From: Varunaivibrio sulfuroxidans
GTDB lineage: Bacteria; Pseudomonadota; Alphaproteobacteria; Rhodospirillales; Magnetovibrionaceae
Assembly: GCF_029318635.1 (NCBI RefSeq)
Contig: NZ_CP119676.1
Coordinates: 1,997,001-2,061,000, forward strand
Reading direction: 5' to 3'
Length of the DNA stretch: 64,000 nt
Shown here: piece by piece, positions 7,205 to 16,717 of the stretch
Position numbering within the stretch: position 1 is the stretch's first letter
Layout of the letters: every line of letters starts with the position of its first letter
Made by a program: the position numbers and the translations under genes
The notes under the pieces: generated by a model
The model's input: only the letters and a program-made list of their open reading frames with translations
The model's database searches: none
What the model was told of the DNA's origin: nothing

Positions 7205-10200
7205 ATGAACGCTGAGTTGGAGCGCAAGGCCGCGCGTATTGGCGAGGCCGTGACCATCGCCCGCAAAGGGCTTAAGGGAGACGCCGGGGACTTGGCGGAA
7301 AGATTTCTGCGGGGTTACTACGCACACGTTCCCCCCGAGGACGTTATCGCCTTCAGGCCCGAACGGCTGGCCGGCGCGGCCGGCGCGCACCGCGCCATGG
7401 GGTCGGTGCGCCAGCGCGGAAAACCGAAAATTCGCGTTTACAATCCCAGCGTGAGTCAGCATGGATGGCGGATCAGCCATACCGTCATCGAAATTGTTAC
7501 CGACGATATGCCGTTTTTGGTCGATTCGGTCACGTCGGAATTAAACCGCAGGGGTTTGAACGTGCTGTTGACGTTGCATCCAATTTTGCGGGTGCGACGC
7601 GATGCGCGGGGACGGATGCTCGACGTTCTCGATACCGGCGTTTTGGGCGCCGACGATGGGGTTTTCAACGAATCGTTCATGCACATGCAGATCGCGGCCA
7701 TTCCCAAAACGCTGTTCAGGGAAATCGAGCGGGCGATCGCGGACGTCATCGGCGATGTCGTGGCCGCGGTCGAGGGCTGGCAACCGATGCGCCTGCGCCT
7801 GGGAGAGTTGATCGACGAACTGGAATCCCTGCCCATCGGGGTATCCCTGGATGAAATCAGCGAGGTTCGCGATTTCCTGCGCTGGCTATACGAAGACCAT
7901 TTCACTTTTCTCGGGTATCGCGAGTACACCTTCAGCGGCACCGACGACACGGCGAAAGTCTCGATTAACAAAGGCAGCGGTCTGGGCGTACTGCGCAACC
8001 CCGACAAGATCGTCTTTCAAGAGCTCCACGAGTTGGCGTCATTGCCGCCCGAAGTCCACGATTTTGTCCATCGCCCCGACCTTCTCATGGTCAACAAAAC
8101 AAATACCCTGTCCACCGTGCATCGTCCGGTGCACATGGATTCGGTCGGCATTAAACGTCTTGACGCCCAGGGCAAGGTGGTCGGCGAACGGGTTTTTGTC
8201 GGTCTGTTCACGGCGTCGGCCTATACCCGCAGCCTGAGGGACATCCCCCTGCTTCGTCGCAAGATGTCGCGGACTTTCGATCGCGCCGGGCTGCCCGCAT
8301 CGAGCCACGACGGTAAGGCGCTGCTGAATATCCTCGAAACCTATCCCCGCGATGAATTGTTTCAGATTTCGGAAGATACCCTGCTCGACATCGCCCTTGG
8401 AATCTTGCACCTGCAAGATCGTCAGCGGGTGGCGCTTTTCCTGCGTAAGGACGATTTCGAGCGGTTCATTTCATGCCTGATCTACATTCCCCGCGACCGC
8501 TATACGACGGACTTGCGCATGCGTATGCAAGCGGTTCTCGAAGACGCTTTCGCCGGTAAGGTGACGTCTCACTCCGCCCAACTGGGATCGACCGCCTTGG
8601 CGCGCCTGCACGTCATCGTCGAAACGACGCCGGGCGCGATTCCCGAATTCAATGTTGATGTCCTCGAAAAGAAACTGATCGACACCGCGCGATCGTGGTC
8701 GGACAGCATGCTCAACGTTCTGATCGGATGTTGCGACGAACAGGAAGGAACGCGCCTTTTCCACCGCTACCAAAAGGCCTTTCCGGCGGGGTACCGCGAA
8801 CGTTACGACGTCGCCGACTCGCTGGAAGATATTCTTCATGTCGAAGAAACGAGCCAGGAAAATCGTCTGAACATGAACCTTTACCAGGATGGCGATGGCG
8901 CCGATGGGCGGTTCCGCTTCAAGGTTTATCATCCCGATCAACCGTTACCGCTATCCGACGTCCTGCCGATCCTAGAAAGATTGGGTCTTCGGGTGGTGGA
9001 CGAAATTCCCTACCGCGTCCGTCCGGGCAACAAGGATGAAAACGGCGCGCCGGAAACCGTCGTGATGATTCACGACTTCGGCCTCGAAGCCCACGGCGGC
9101 GCGGGCGTCCTAAAGGACGTGCGCCAACCTTTTCACGACGCCTTTCGCCGGGTATGGGAAGGCGACATGGAGAGCGACGGCTTTAACGCCTTGATCCTGA
9201 AAACGGGCATGTCATGGCGTCAAGTTACGTTTCTACGCGCCATGGCCAAATATCTGCGCCAGACCGGCATTACCTTTTCCCAGGAATACATGGAACGCAC
9301 GCTGGTCAACAACAGCGATATCGCGGTCCATATCGTGGCCATGTTCGAGGCCCGCTTCAAGCCGCAAAAAGCCAAGGACGCTTTGGCCCGCGCCAACCGT
9401 CATGGCGGGCAAATCCGCGCCAATATCCTCGGCACCTTGGAGTTGGTGAGTAGCGCCGATGAGGATCGTATTTTACGGCGCTACGTCAATCTGGTGGACG
9501 CCATGGTCCGTACGAATTACTTCCAGATCGACGCCGACCGAGAGGCGAGGCCCTACATGTCGTTTAAGTTTTCGAGCGCCGATCTCGAAGAGTTGCCGTT
9601 GCCTCGACCGTTTCGTGAAATTTTCGTTTACAGTCCGCGAGTCGAAGGCGTGCACCTGCGTTTCGGCCTGGTTGCGCGCGGCGGTTTGCGCTGGTCCGAC
9701 CGGCGCGAGGATTTTCGTACAGAGGTTCTTGGCCTGGTCAAGGCGCAACAGGTCAAGAACGCGGTGATCGTTCCGGTCGGTTCGAAGGGCGGCTTTTTCG
9801 TCAAGCGCCCGCCGGTGAGCGGCGATCGCGAAGCCCAGCTGGCGGAAGGTATTGCATGCTATAAAACCTTTATCCGCGGATTGCTGGATTTGACCGACAA
9901 TCTCGATCGGCAAGGCAAGATCATTCCCCCAACCCAGATGATGCGCTACGACGGCGACGATCCCTATTTGGTGGTCGCCGCCGACAAGGGGACGGCGACC
10001 TTCTCGGACATCGCCAACGGCGTTTCCGAGGAATACGGCTTCTGGTTGGGCGACGCCTTCGCCTCGGGCGGCAGCCAGGGGTACGACCACAAAAAAATGG
10101 GCATTACCGCCCGTGGCGGGTGGGAATCGGTCAAGCGTCACTTTCGCGAGATGGGGATCGACTGCCAGAAACAGGCCTTCACCGCGATCGGCGTCGGCGA

Positions 10201-12079
10201 TATGTCGGGTGACGTTTTCGGCAACGGCATGTTGCTGTCGCCCTATACCCGCCTTCAGGCGGCCTTTAACCACATGCACATCTTTATTGATCCCAATCCC
10301 GATCCGAAGGCGAGCTTCAAGGAACGCAAGCGGCTATTCGCCCTGGCGCGTTCGGGCTGGAGCGATTACAAGACGGCGGCGATTTCCGGCGGAGGCGGCA
10401 TCTTCGAGCGCCGGGCGAAATCGATCCAATTGAGTCCCGAGATGAAAAAAATGTTCGCGGTTACCGCCGACAAGGTGACGCCGAACGAGCTCATTAAAAT
10501 GATCCTGAGGCTAGACGTCGATTTGCTGTGGTTCGGCGGCATCGGGACCTACGTCAAAGCCGGCCGCGAAAGCCACGCCGACACCGGCGACCGGGGGAAC
10601 GACGCGATTCGCGTTGACGCCACCGAAGTGCGCGCCCGCATCGTCGGCGAGGGCGCCAACCTGGGCCTGACGCAAAACGCCCGCGTCGAGTACGCGCTAA
10701 ACGGTGGGCGGCTGAATGCCGATTCGATCGACAATTCGGCGGGGGTCGATTGTTCCGACCATGAGGTCAACATCAAAATCTTGCTTGATCGCGTCGTGGC
10801 TGACGGGAAGTTGTCCAAGAAGGCGCGCAATGCCCTGCTGGCGAAGATGACCGACGAAGTCGGCGCGTTGGTCCTACGCGACAATTATCTGCAAACCCAG
10901 GCGATTACCCTGGTGCAGACCCAGGGAACGGAAATCCTGGACCATCAGATGCGCCTGATGCGGATGTTGGAAAAGGCGGGGCGGTTGAACCGCACCGTGG
11001 AATACCTGCCCGATGATGAAACTCTGAACGAGCGGGCGCTTGTCGGCAAGGGGCTAACCCGACCCGAGGTTTCGGTCTTGATGTCGTATAGCAAAATTTG
11101 GCTGTATGACGAATTGCTGGCCTCCGACGTGCCGGAGGATAAATATCTCGCCGATGATTTGGTGCGTTATTTTCCGACACCGTTGCAAGGCGCGTACGCC
11201 AACGATATCGCCAAACACCGCTTGCGCCGCGAGATCATCGCCACCCGGGTCACCAATTCGATGATCAATCGCGTCGGCGGCACGTTTGTCACCCAGCTAA
11301 TGGAGAAAACCGGGATGCCGGCGGCGGACATCGCCCGCGCCTACGCGATCACGCGCGAGGTGTTCGCCCTCAGGGAAATCTGGGAGAAGATCGAAACGTT
11401 GGACAACAAGGTTCCGGCGCATACCCAGACCTCCATGCTGCAAGATATCAACCGGCTGACCGATCGGGTCACGCTTTGGTTCCTGCGCCATGGCGTGCAT
11501 CCATTGGATATCGCCCATTACGTGGATCAGTTCTCTCGGGGAACGGCGACCCTGAAGAAGGGGCTGGCCGGCGTCCTGCCGCAAACCTATTTCGACGATC
11601 TGCACAAACGGGCCCAGGTCTATATCGGCGACGGCGTGCCCAAGGATCTTGCCCTGACGGTTGCGGGCTTGGTCAATATGGTCGGTGCGCCCGACGTGGT
11701 GCGCTTGGCCGAGGCTCACAAGATCGACGTCTGCAAGATGGCCAAGTTGTTTTATAAGGTTGGCGCGCGGTTTCGCCTGGGTCGCCTGCGCGCGGCCTGC
11801 GAATCCCTGGAATCGCAAAGCCACTGGCAAAAATTGGCGATCGCCGCCCTGCTTGAGGAACTCTACGCCCATCAGGTCGCCCTGGCATCCCAGGTCTTGG
11901 CGATGGGCGGCGCGGACCTGTCCAAGGCCCTTGAGATCTGGTCGGTCAAGAACAAAGTGGCGATCGACCGCACGGAACAGTTGCTCAGCGAACTTTGGGC
12001 CGGCGACGTTAACGATGTTTCGATGGTTGCGGTGGCCAGCCGTTCCCTGCGTGCCTTGGCCGAGAGCGTGCCCGCTTAA
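7205..12079 (+). CDS. gdhB: NAD-specific glutamate dehydrogenase, large (180-kDa) class
   Basis: The 1624-residue protein matches the large L-GDH class in length and motifs. The N-terminal third carries ACT-like regulatory segments (TDDMPFLVDSVTSELNRRGL; DDMPFLVDSV is highly typical). The catalytic core is around residues 780-1150: HLRFGLVARGGLRWSDRREDFRTEVLGLVKAQQVKNAVIVPVGSKGGFFVKRPP, then FWLGDAFASGGSQGYDHKKMGITARGGWESVKRHFRE, and IVGEGANLGLTQNARVEYALNGGR in the NAD-binding half. The start at 7205 has GGAGG nine bases upstream; GTG 7187 is less likely. It interconverts glutamate and 2-oxoglutarate plus ammonium with NAD and is generally catabolic. A short hairpin follows the stop. Confidence 0.95.
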   Translation: MNAELERKAARIGEAVTIARKGLKGDAGDLAERFLRGYYAHVPPEDVIAFRPERLAGAAGAHRAMGSVRQRGKPKIRVYNPSVSQHGWRISHTVIEIVTDDMPFLVDSVTSELNRRGLNVLLTLHPILRVRRDARGRMLDVLDTGVLGADDGVFNESFMHMQIAAIPKTLFREIERAIADVIGDVVAAVEGWQPMRLRLGELIDELESLPIGVSLDEISEVRDFLRWLYEDHFTFLGYREYTFSGTDDTAKVSINKGSGLGVLRNPDKIVFQELHELASLPPEVHDFVHRPDLLMVNKTNTLSTVHRPVHMDSVGIKRLDAQGKVVGERVFVGLFTASAYTRSLRDIPLLRRKMSRTFDRAGLPASSHDGKALLNILETYPRDELFQISEDTLLDIALGILHLQDRQRVALFLRKDDFERFISCLIYIPRDRYTTDLRMRMQAVLEDAFAGKVTSHSAQLGSTALARLHVIVETTPGAIPEFNVDVLEKKLIDTARSWSDSMLNVLIGCCDEQEGTRLFHRYQKAFPAGYRERYDVADSLEDILHVEETSQENRLNMNLYQDGDGADGRFRFKVYHPDQPLPLSDVLPILERLGLRVVDEIPYRVRPGNKDENGAPETVVMIHDFGLEAHGGAGVLKDVRQPFHDAFRRVWEGDMESDGFNALILKTGMSWRQVTFLRAMAKYLRQTGITFSQEYMERTLVNNSDIAVHIVAMFEARFKPQKAKDALARANRHGGQIRANILGTLELVSSADEDRILRRYVNLVDAMVRTNYFQIDADREARPYMSFKFSSADLEELPLPRPFREIFVYSPRVEGVHLRFGLVARGGLRWSDRREDFRTEVLGLVKAQQVKNAVIVPVGSKGGFFVKRPPVSGDREAQLAEGIACYKTFIRGLLDLTDNLDRQGKIIPPTQMMRYDGDDPYLVVAADKGTATFSDIANGVSEEYGFWLGDAFASGGSQGYDHKKMGITARGGWESVKRHFREMGIDCQKQAFTAIGVGDMSGDVFGNGMLLSPYTRLQAAFNHMHIFIDPNPDPKASFKERKRLFALARSGWSDYKTAAISGGGGIFERRAKSIQLSPEMKKMFAVTADKVTPNELIKMILRLDVDLLWFGGIGTYVKAGRESHADTGDRGNDAIRVDATEVRARIVGEGANLGLTQNARVEYALNGGRLNADSIDNSAGVDCSDHEVNIKILLDRVVADGKLSKKARNALLAKMTDEVGALVLRDNYLQTQAITLVQTQGTEILDHQMRLMRMLEKAGRLNRTVEYLPDDETLNERALVGKGLTRPEVSVLMSYSKIWLYDELLASDVPEDKYLADDLVRYFPTPLQGAYANDIAKHRLRREIIATRVTNSMINRVGGTFVTQLMEKTGMPAADIARAYAITREVFALREIWEKIETLDNKVPAHTQTSMLQDINRLTDRVTLWFLRHGVHPLDIAHYVDQFSRGTATLKKGLAGVLPQTYFDDLHKRAQVYIGDGVPKDLALTVAGLVNMVGAPDVVRLAEAHKIDVCKMAKLFYKVGARFRLGRLRAACESLESQSHWQKLAIAALLEELYAHQVALASQVLAMGGADLSKALEIWSVKNKVAIDRTEQLLSELWAGDVNDVSMVAVASRSLRALAESVPA

Positions 12080-12100
12080 CGGCGCACGCGCCGCTCTTTA
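12080..12100 (+). terminator. Short hairpin after gdhB
   Basis: CGGCG-CACG-CGCCG followed by CTCTTTATT lies immediately after the dehydrogenase stop. The stem is short and the T tract is imperfect. It sits between convergent genes. Confidence 0.4.
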
Positions 12101-12109
12101 TTGGGTGGG

Positions 12110-12619
12110 TCAATCGATATCGGTTCCCGCAAGCTTAAGCGCCTCGCGCGCCTCTTTGAGGGCGTCTTCGAGTCCGCATGCGCATTGTTTTTCGCATTTG
12201 TCGCGATGTTGAACGAAGGGCAGCATGCGTAGGAGGGCATTTTTGAGGTCGATGCTGTAGCGCGCCAGGGTGCGCCGGATGATCAGCTGAATGTAATCGG
12301 CGTCCGCCGGCTTGGTTACAAAATCGTTGGCCCCGTTGCGAAAACATTGCACGGCGATATTTTGGTCGGTGTTTACCGTGAGCATGATCGCAGGCACGGT
12401 CAGACCGCGTTTGCGGACTGTACGCAGCAGGGACAACCCGTCCAAGTCCGGAAGATGATAGTCGATTAAGAGTAAGTCCGGGGCGTCGGCAAAAATACGC
12501 TTGAGGGCGGATTCCGCCGATGGTTCACACAAGACCTCGTATCCTGCCGCGCTCAGCATGGCGTCGAAGTATTCAAGGAGGTCCAGATCGTCATCAATAA
12601 TCAGTATGCGCACGGGCAT
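12110..12619 (-). CDS. Single-domain response regulator with cysteine-containing tail
   Basis: The 169-residue protein begins MPVRILIIDDDLDLLEYFDAML, with phospho-acceptor Asp53 (LLLIDYHLPDLDG), conserved Thr81 (IMLTVNT) and Lys103 (FVTKPAD): a complete CheY-like receiver. After the receiver there is a short helical tail rather than a DNA-binding or enzymatic domain. The tail holds Cys142, Cys146 and Cys148 (RDKCEKQCACG). The start at 12619 gives the canonical receiver N terminus; an in-frame ATG at 12646 is possible. No histidine kinase is nearby, so the partner is unknown. It may act by protein-protein contact. Confidence 0.88.
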   Translation of the reverse strand: MPVRILIIDDDLDLLEYFDAMLSAAGYEVLCEPSAESALKRIFADAPDLLLIDYHLPDLDGLSLLRTVRKRGLTVPAIMLTVNTDQNIAVQCFRNGANDFVTKPADADYIQLIIRRTLARYSIDLKNALLRMLPFVQHRDKCEKQCACGLEDALKEAREALKLAGTDID

Positions 12620-12861
12620 GTGAACGCCTTTGTCGATTCCATTCATGGCGGACCACGCCGTGGTGCGGAAGGCGCGCAAACGCGAAGAATGCAAATGTAG
12701 GCTTGCCGTTGAACGGCCTTTAACCTGTCGGTGATACACCAACGATGTTTGGTTGTATATCCCCGAGAAAATATTTTTATTGCGCGCAAACGCAAAGAAA
12801 ACGCGGCGCGCCATGAACCCTGGCCACGCCGCGTTTATCCTGAAGGAAAAGGTGAGCGATC

Positions 12862-14430
12862 TTAATGACGGAAGTGACGCATTCCGGTAAACACCATGGC
12901 CAGGCCGGCGTCGTCGGCGGCCTTGATGACGTCCTCGTCGCGGATCGAGCCGCCGGGTTGGATAACCGCCGTCGCGCCGGCCTCGGCGGCGGCCAGCAGG
13001 CCGTCGGCGAAGGGGAAAAAGGCGTCCGAGGAGACCACCGAACCCTTGGCCCAGCTTTCGCTGTCGCCGGCCTGGGCAGCGGCGGCCTCGGCCTTGAAGG
13101 CGGCGATGCGCGAGGCGTTGACCCGGCTCATCTGCCCGGCGCCGACGCCCACCGTCATCGCGTTCTTGGCGTAAACGATGGCGTTGGACTTGACGTGCTT
13201 GGCGATGGTGAAGGCGAAGCGAAGGTCGGCCATTTCCCGGGCGCTGGGTTGGCGCTTGGTGACGACTTTCATGTCGTCCAGCACCTTGTTGTCGCGCCCT
13301 TGCAACAAGAAGCCGCCGGCCAACGACTTGATCATCAGGCCGCCCTCATGGGCCGGAGCCATCGCCCCGGCGCTGAGAACGCGGATGTTCTTCTTCGTGG
13401 CCAAAATAGCCTTGGCGTCGTCGTCGATATCGGGGGCGATGACGACCTCGGTGAAGATCTTGACGATTTCCTCCGCCGTCGCGCCGTCCAGGGTGCGGTT
13501 CAGGGCGACGATACCGCCGAAGGCGCTTTCGCTATCGCATGACAGCGCTTTTAAATAGGCCTCTTTCAGGGAGCCGCCCAGGGACACGCCGCATGGGTTG
13601 GCGTGCTTGATGATGGCGCAGGCGAGATCGTCGAACTCGGAGACCAGCTCGAACGCGGCGTCGGTATCGTTGAGGTTGTTGTAGGACAGTTCCTTGCCCT
13701 GCAACTGGACCGCGTTGGCGACGCCGGGGCGGTCCTCGCCGTTGACGTAGAACGCGGCGTCTTGGTGTGGATTCTCGCCGTAGCGCATGGTTTGTTTCAA
13801 GGCGCCGGACAGGGTGAAGGTCTGTGGGAACGTCTCTCCCTCCTGTTCGGCGAACCAGCGCGAAATGGCGCTGTCGTACGCCGCCGTTCGGGCATAAGCG
13901 CGATGCGCCAAGGTGCGCCGGAAAGCCGCCGAGGTCGTCCCCGCGCCGCCGGTCATTTCATCCATCACGCGAACGTAATCCGACGGATCGACGACGACGG
14001 TGACGAAGGCGTGGTTTTTCGCCCCGGCGCGGATGAGGGCCGGTCCACCGATGTCGATATTTTCGATGCAAGTGTCGAAGTCGGCGCCCTTGGCGACTGT
14101 CGCCTCGAAGGGGTATAGATTGACCACCAGCAAATCAATGGCGGCGATATTGTGATCTTTCATCGCCTGGATGTGCTGCGGGTTGTCGCGCACCGCGAGC
14201 AGGCCGCCGTGGATTGTCGGTTGCAGGGTTTTCACCCGGCCGTCCATGATTTCAGGGAACCCGGTATGCTCGGAAACTTCGACGACATCGACGCCGGCGT
14301 CGCGCAGCGCTTTGGCCGACCCTCCGGTGGATAGAATTTCAACGCCGTTTTTTGCGAGAAACTGGCCGAACTCGGCAAGGCCGGTTTTATCGGATACGGA
14401 AATAAGGGCGCGGCGAATAGGGGCGGACAT
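12862..14430 (-). CDS. purH: Bifunctional AICAR formyltransferase / IMP cyclohydrolase PurH
   Basis: The 522-residue protein has the usual two-domain order. The N-terminal MGS-like cyclohydrolase contains [48 protein letters not shown]. The C-terminal formyltransferase contains [14 protein letters not shown], the catalytic Lys-His pair in [13 protein letters not shown], and [18 protein letters not shown] near the end. It catalyses the last two steps of purine synthesis, AICAR to FAICAR to IMP. It lies downstream of the heparinase-like and FlaA1-like genes on the same strand; rsmB-heparinase-like-purH is a conserved alphaproteobacterial neighbourhood, here interrupted by the FlaA1-like gene. 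Confidence 0.97.
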   Translation of the reverse strand: MSAPIRRALISVSDKTGLAEFGQFLAKNGVEILSTGGSAKALRDAGVDVVEVSEHTGFPEIMDGRVKTLQPTIHGGLLAVRDNPQHIQAMKDHNIAAIDLLVVNLYPFEATVAKGADFDTCIENIDIGGPALIRAGAKNHAFVTVVVDPSDYVRVMDEMTGGAGTTSAAFRRTLAHRAYARTAAYDSAISRWFAEQEGETFPQTFTLSGALKQTMRYGENPHQDAAFYVNGEDRPGVANAVQLQGKELSYNNLNDTDAAFELVSEFDDLACAIIKHANPCGVSLGGSLKEAYLKALSCDSESAFGGIVALNRTLDGATAEEIVKIFTEVVIAPDIDDDAKAILATKKNIRVLSAGAMAPAHEGGLMIKSLAGGFLLQGRDNKVLDDMKVVTKRQPSAREMADLRFAFTIAKHVKSNAIVYAKNAMTVGVGAGQMSRVNASRIAAFKAEAAAAQAGDSESWAKGSVVSSDAFFPFADGLLAAAEAGATAVIQPGGSIRDEDVIKAADDAGLAMVFTGMRHFRH

Positions 14431-14554
14431 GGGGCGGTTTCTCCCGGGGAAAGGCGATGGCGTTAAGGATAGGTGGAGTAAACGCTAGGGGTATACCAGC
14501 GCGCCCGCGTGAAAACCAGAATTTCCTAGGAAAAAGCACACGCCTTGGCCGAGT

Positions 14555-16579
14555 TCATCCGGTTTTTTCTTTTTCGCGCTCCCGTGGTCCAGACGTTTCC
14601 AGGCCAGGCGTTTCCAGGCCAGGCGTTTCCGGGCCGGGCGTCTCCGAGAAAGACCGTCCCGGGGTCCTTTTATCTCGCCCATGGTGTGCGGGCGGGGCGT
14701 ATTCGGGAACGATAGCCTTGATGACGGCCATCACGCCGCCCTCGTCCTCGTCGATCGCGGCGGCGTTAAGGGCGTCCAAGGCTTTGCGCAGGACGTCGAT
14801 ATCGCTGACCCTGGGCGTCGCCAGCAGAATGCCGGGGCACGATGTCGCCACCAGGGTCTCGGTGCCGTGTAAGACCTCCTCAAACAGTTTTTCGCCGGGC
14901 CGAGGGCCGGTGAAGGTGATTGCGATGTCCTCGTCGGGGCGCAGCCCGGCGAGGCGGATCATGGTTCGGGCCAGATCGACGATCTTGACCGGCGCGCCCA
15001 TGTCGAGGACGAAAATTCGTCCCTCGCCGGGAATATCCCGCACGCCGATCGCCGAGGCTTGCAAGACCAGTTCGACGGCCTCGCGGATGGTCATGAAATA
15101 GCGCGTCATGTCGGGGTGGGTGACGGTGATCGGCCCCCCCTCGGCAAGCTGGCGCTGAAAGAGTGGGACCACGGAGCCGGTCGATCCCAGCACGTTGCCG
15201 AAGCGTACGGTGACGAACTTGGTTTTGGCGTCTTTGGCGCGATCGCGGTCGAGGGCCTGACAGTAGGCCTCGGCGAAACGTTTCGTTGCGCCCATGATGT
15301 TGGTGGGATTGACCGCCTTGTCGGTCGAAATTATGACCATGACGTCAACGCCGGCGGCAAGACAGCCCTCGGCGATATTGGCGGTGCCCGCCACATTGGT
15401 GCGCGCGCCTTCGAAAATGTTGGTTTCCACGAGGGGGACATGTTTCAAGGCGGCGGCGTGAAACACCAGTTCGGGGTGGAGCCGGGCGAAAATCCGATTA
15501 ATCCGCGCGCCGTCGCGAACATCGGCGATAACGGCGTGGCGAGCGATCTCGGGATGACGTTTGAACAGCGCCATGTCGATCGTGTATAGGGCGAATTCGG
15601 AACTGTCCAGAAGGACGATTTCGCAGGGGGCGAAATCCGAAACCTGACGCACCAATTCGGAACCGATCGAACCGCCCGCCCCTGTAATCAAAACCCGTTT
15701 TCCGCGCACCAATTCGGCCATTTGGGCGCGGTCGAGCGGCGTTTGCGGCCGGCCTAATAGATCGGCGATGTCCACCGGTTTGAGGGTTAACGTATCTGCT
15801 GCGCCGCTTTTAAGGTCGGTCAGGCGGGGCAATCGGGCAAGGGACATGCCCAGACTTTCTGCGGTCTCCAACAGGGCGTTCATGTCCGTGCGTGAAAATT
15901 TGTCGTGGGTGACGATTAGGCGCTGGGGGCTTTCTCCCTGGGCGCGTAGGGTGGCGACGACCTGGGCGATGTCGTCGATCGCGCCCATGACGCCGACGCC
16001 CTGGATGTCGCGCCCGACCCGCCGCGAGGATTCGGCGACGATTCCCACCGCGCGGTAAGGCGCGCCGCCGTCGCGGCCGAGGGCGCGCAGGAACAGTTCG
16101 GCCTCATCGTTCGCGCCGACCAGCAAAACGGGAATGGAGGACGCCGTGGTGGGGTGTACGGTCCATTCGAAGCGGCGGTCCTTGATCAAGCGATACAAGA
16201 AGCGCGGTCCGCCGAGGAGGGCCATCAGCACGAACCAGTTGATGAACGGGAGTGAGCGGGGCACCGATTCCAAGCGCGTCATGATAAAGGTCAGAAGGAA
16301 AAAAATTAGAATCGCCAGCGTCACCGCTTTTGTAATGAGAATGAGGTCGCGCAATGAGGCGTAACGCCAAACGCCGCGGTACATGCGTAACGACAGGAAG
16401 ACACCGGCGCAAACCGTCGTGAACGCCGTCGTGTCGAGGATAAGAATATCGGTTGGAATCTGCCCGAAATCCCCCCCTAGGCGCAGTAAAAGAGCAAGGA
16501 CAAATGATGCGGCGGCCATCGCGGTGTCGTGGACGAAGGCCACGGTGCTGCGGGGGCTGTGAAAGGGCGTCAGGCGCAC
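14555..16579 (-). CDS. FlaA1/CapD/WbpM-type membrane nucleotide-sugar dehydratase-epimerase
   Basis: The 674-residue protein has four or five N-terminal membrane helices (residues about 15-125). A CoA-binding-like domain follows (PVLLVGANDEAELFLRAL), then an extended SDR domain with GKRVLITGAGGSIGSELVRQV, IISTDKAVNPTNIMGATKR (Met-x3-Lys in place of Tyr-x3-Lys, as in WbpM/PglF) and VRFGNVLGSTGSVVPLF. Enzymes of this family are UDP-GlcNAc 4,6-dehydratases feeding capsule, O-antigen or flagellin glycosylation. The GTG start at 16579 has AGAGGGGG upstream. The extreme C terminus carries a five-residue repeat (ETPGL/P) and a charged REREKEK tail outside the conserved fold. Confidence 0.9.
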   Translation of the reverse strand: MRLTPFHSPRSTVAFVHDTAMAAASFVLALLLRLGGDFGQIPTDILILDTTAFTTVCAGVFLSLRMYRGVWRYASLRDLILITKAVTLAILIFFLLTFIMTRLESVPRSLPFINWFVLMALLGGPRFLYRLIKDRRFEWTVHPTTASSIPVLLVGANDEAELFLRALGRDGGAPYRAVGIVAESSRRVGRDIQGVGVMGAIDDIAQVVATLRAQGESPQRLIVTHDKFSRTDMNALLETAESLGMSLARLPRLTDLKSGAADTLTLKPVDIADLLGRPQTPLDRAQMAELVRGKRVLITGAGGSIGSELVRQVSDFAPCEIVLLDSSEFALYTIDMALFKRHPEIARHAVIADVRDGARINRIFARLHPELVFHAAALKHVPLVETNIFEGARTNVAGTANIAEGCLAAGVDVMVIISTDKAVNPTNIMGATKRFAEAYCQALDRDRAKDAKTKFVTVRFGNVLGSTGSVVPLFQRQLAEGGPITVTHPDMTRYFMTIREAVELVLQASAIGVRDIPGEGRIFVLDMGAPVKIVDLARTMIRLAGLRPDEDIAITFTGPRPGEKLFEEVLHGTETLVATSCPGILLATPRVSDIDVLRKALDALNAAAIDEDEGGVMAVIKAIVPEYAPPAHHGRDKRTPGRSFSETPGPETPGLETPGLETSGPREREKEKTG
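14584..14652. repeat. In-frame 15-bp tandem repeat at the 3' end of the FlaA1-like gene
   Basis: About four 15-bp units around AGGCGTTTCCAGGCC encode ETPGP-ETPGL-ETPGL-ETSGP at the C terminus. Units are nearly identical, suggesting recent slippage outside the catalytic domain. Confidence 0.75.
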
Positions 16580-16717
16580 GGCGACGCCCCCTCTTGGATA
16601 TGTGGGGGAACGGGGCGATGCACGGATGTATCGACGATGGTGAACATAGCTGCACTATAGCGCCCGGCGACGGTGTGGCCAGTCGATTTTTTATCTTCGG
16701 GGCGGTGACGACGCGCC

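Noticed and set aside
6791..7480. A 229-codon minus-strand frame upstream of and overlapping the glutamate dehydrogenase gene
   Set aside because: It overlaps the start of the dehydrogenase antisense, has mixed low-complexity content and no recognisable domain.
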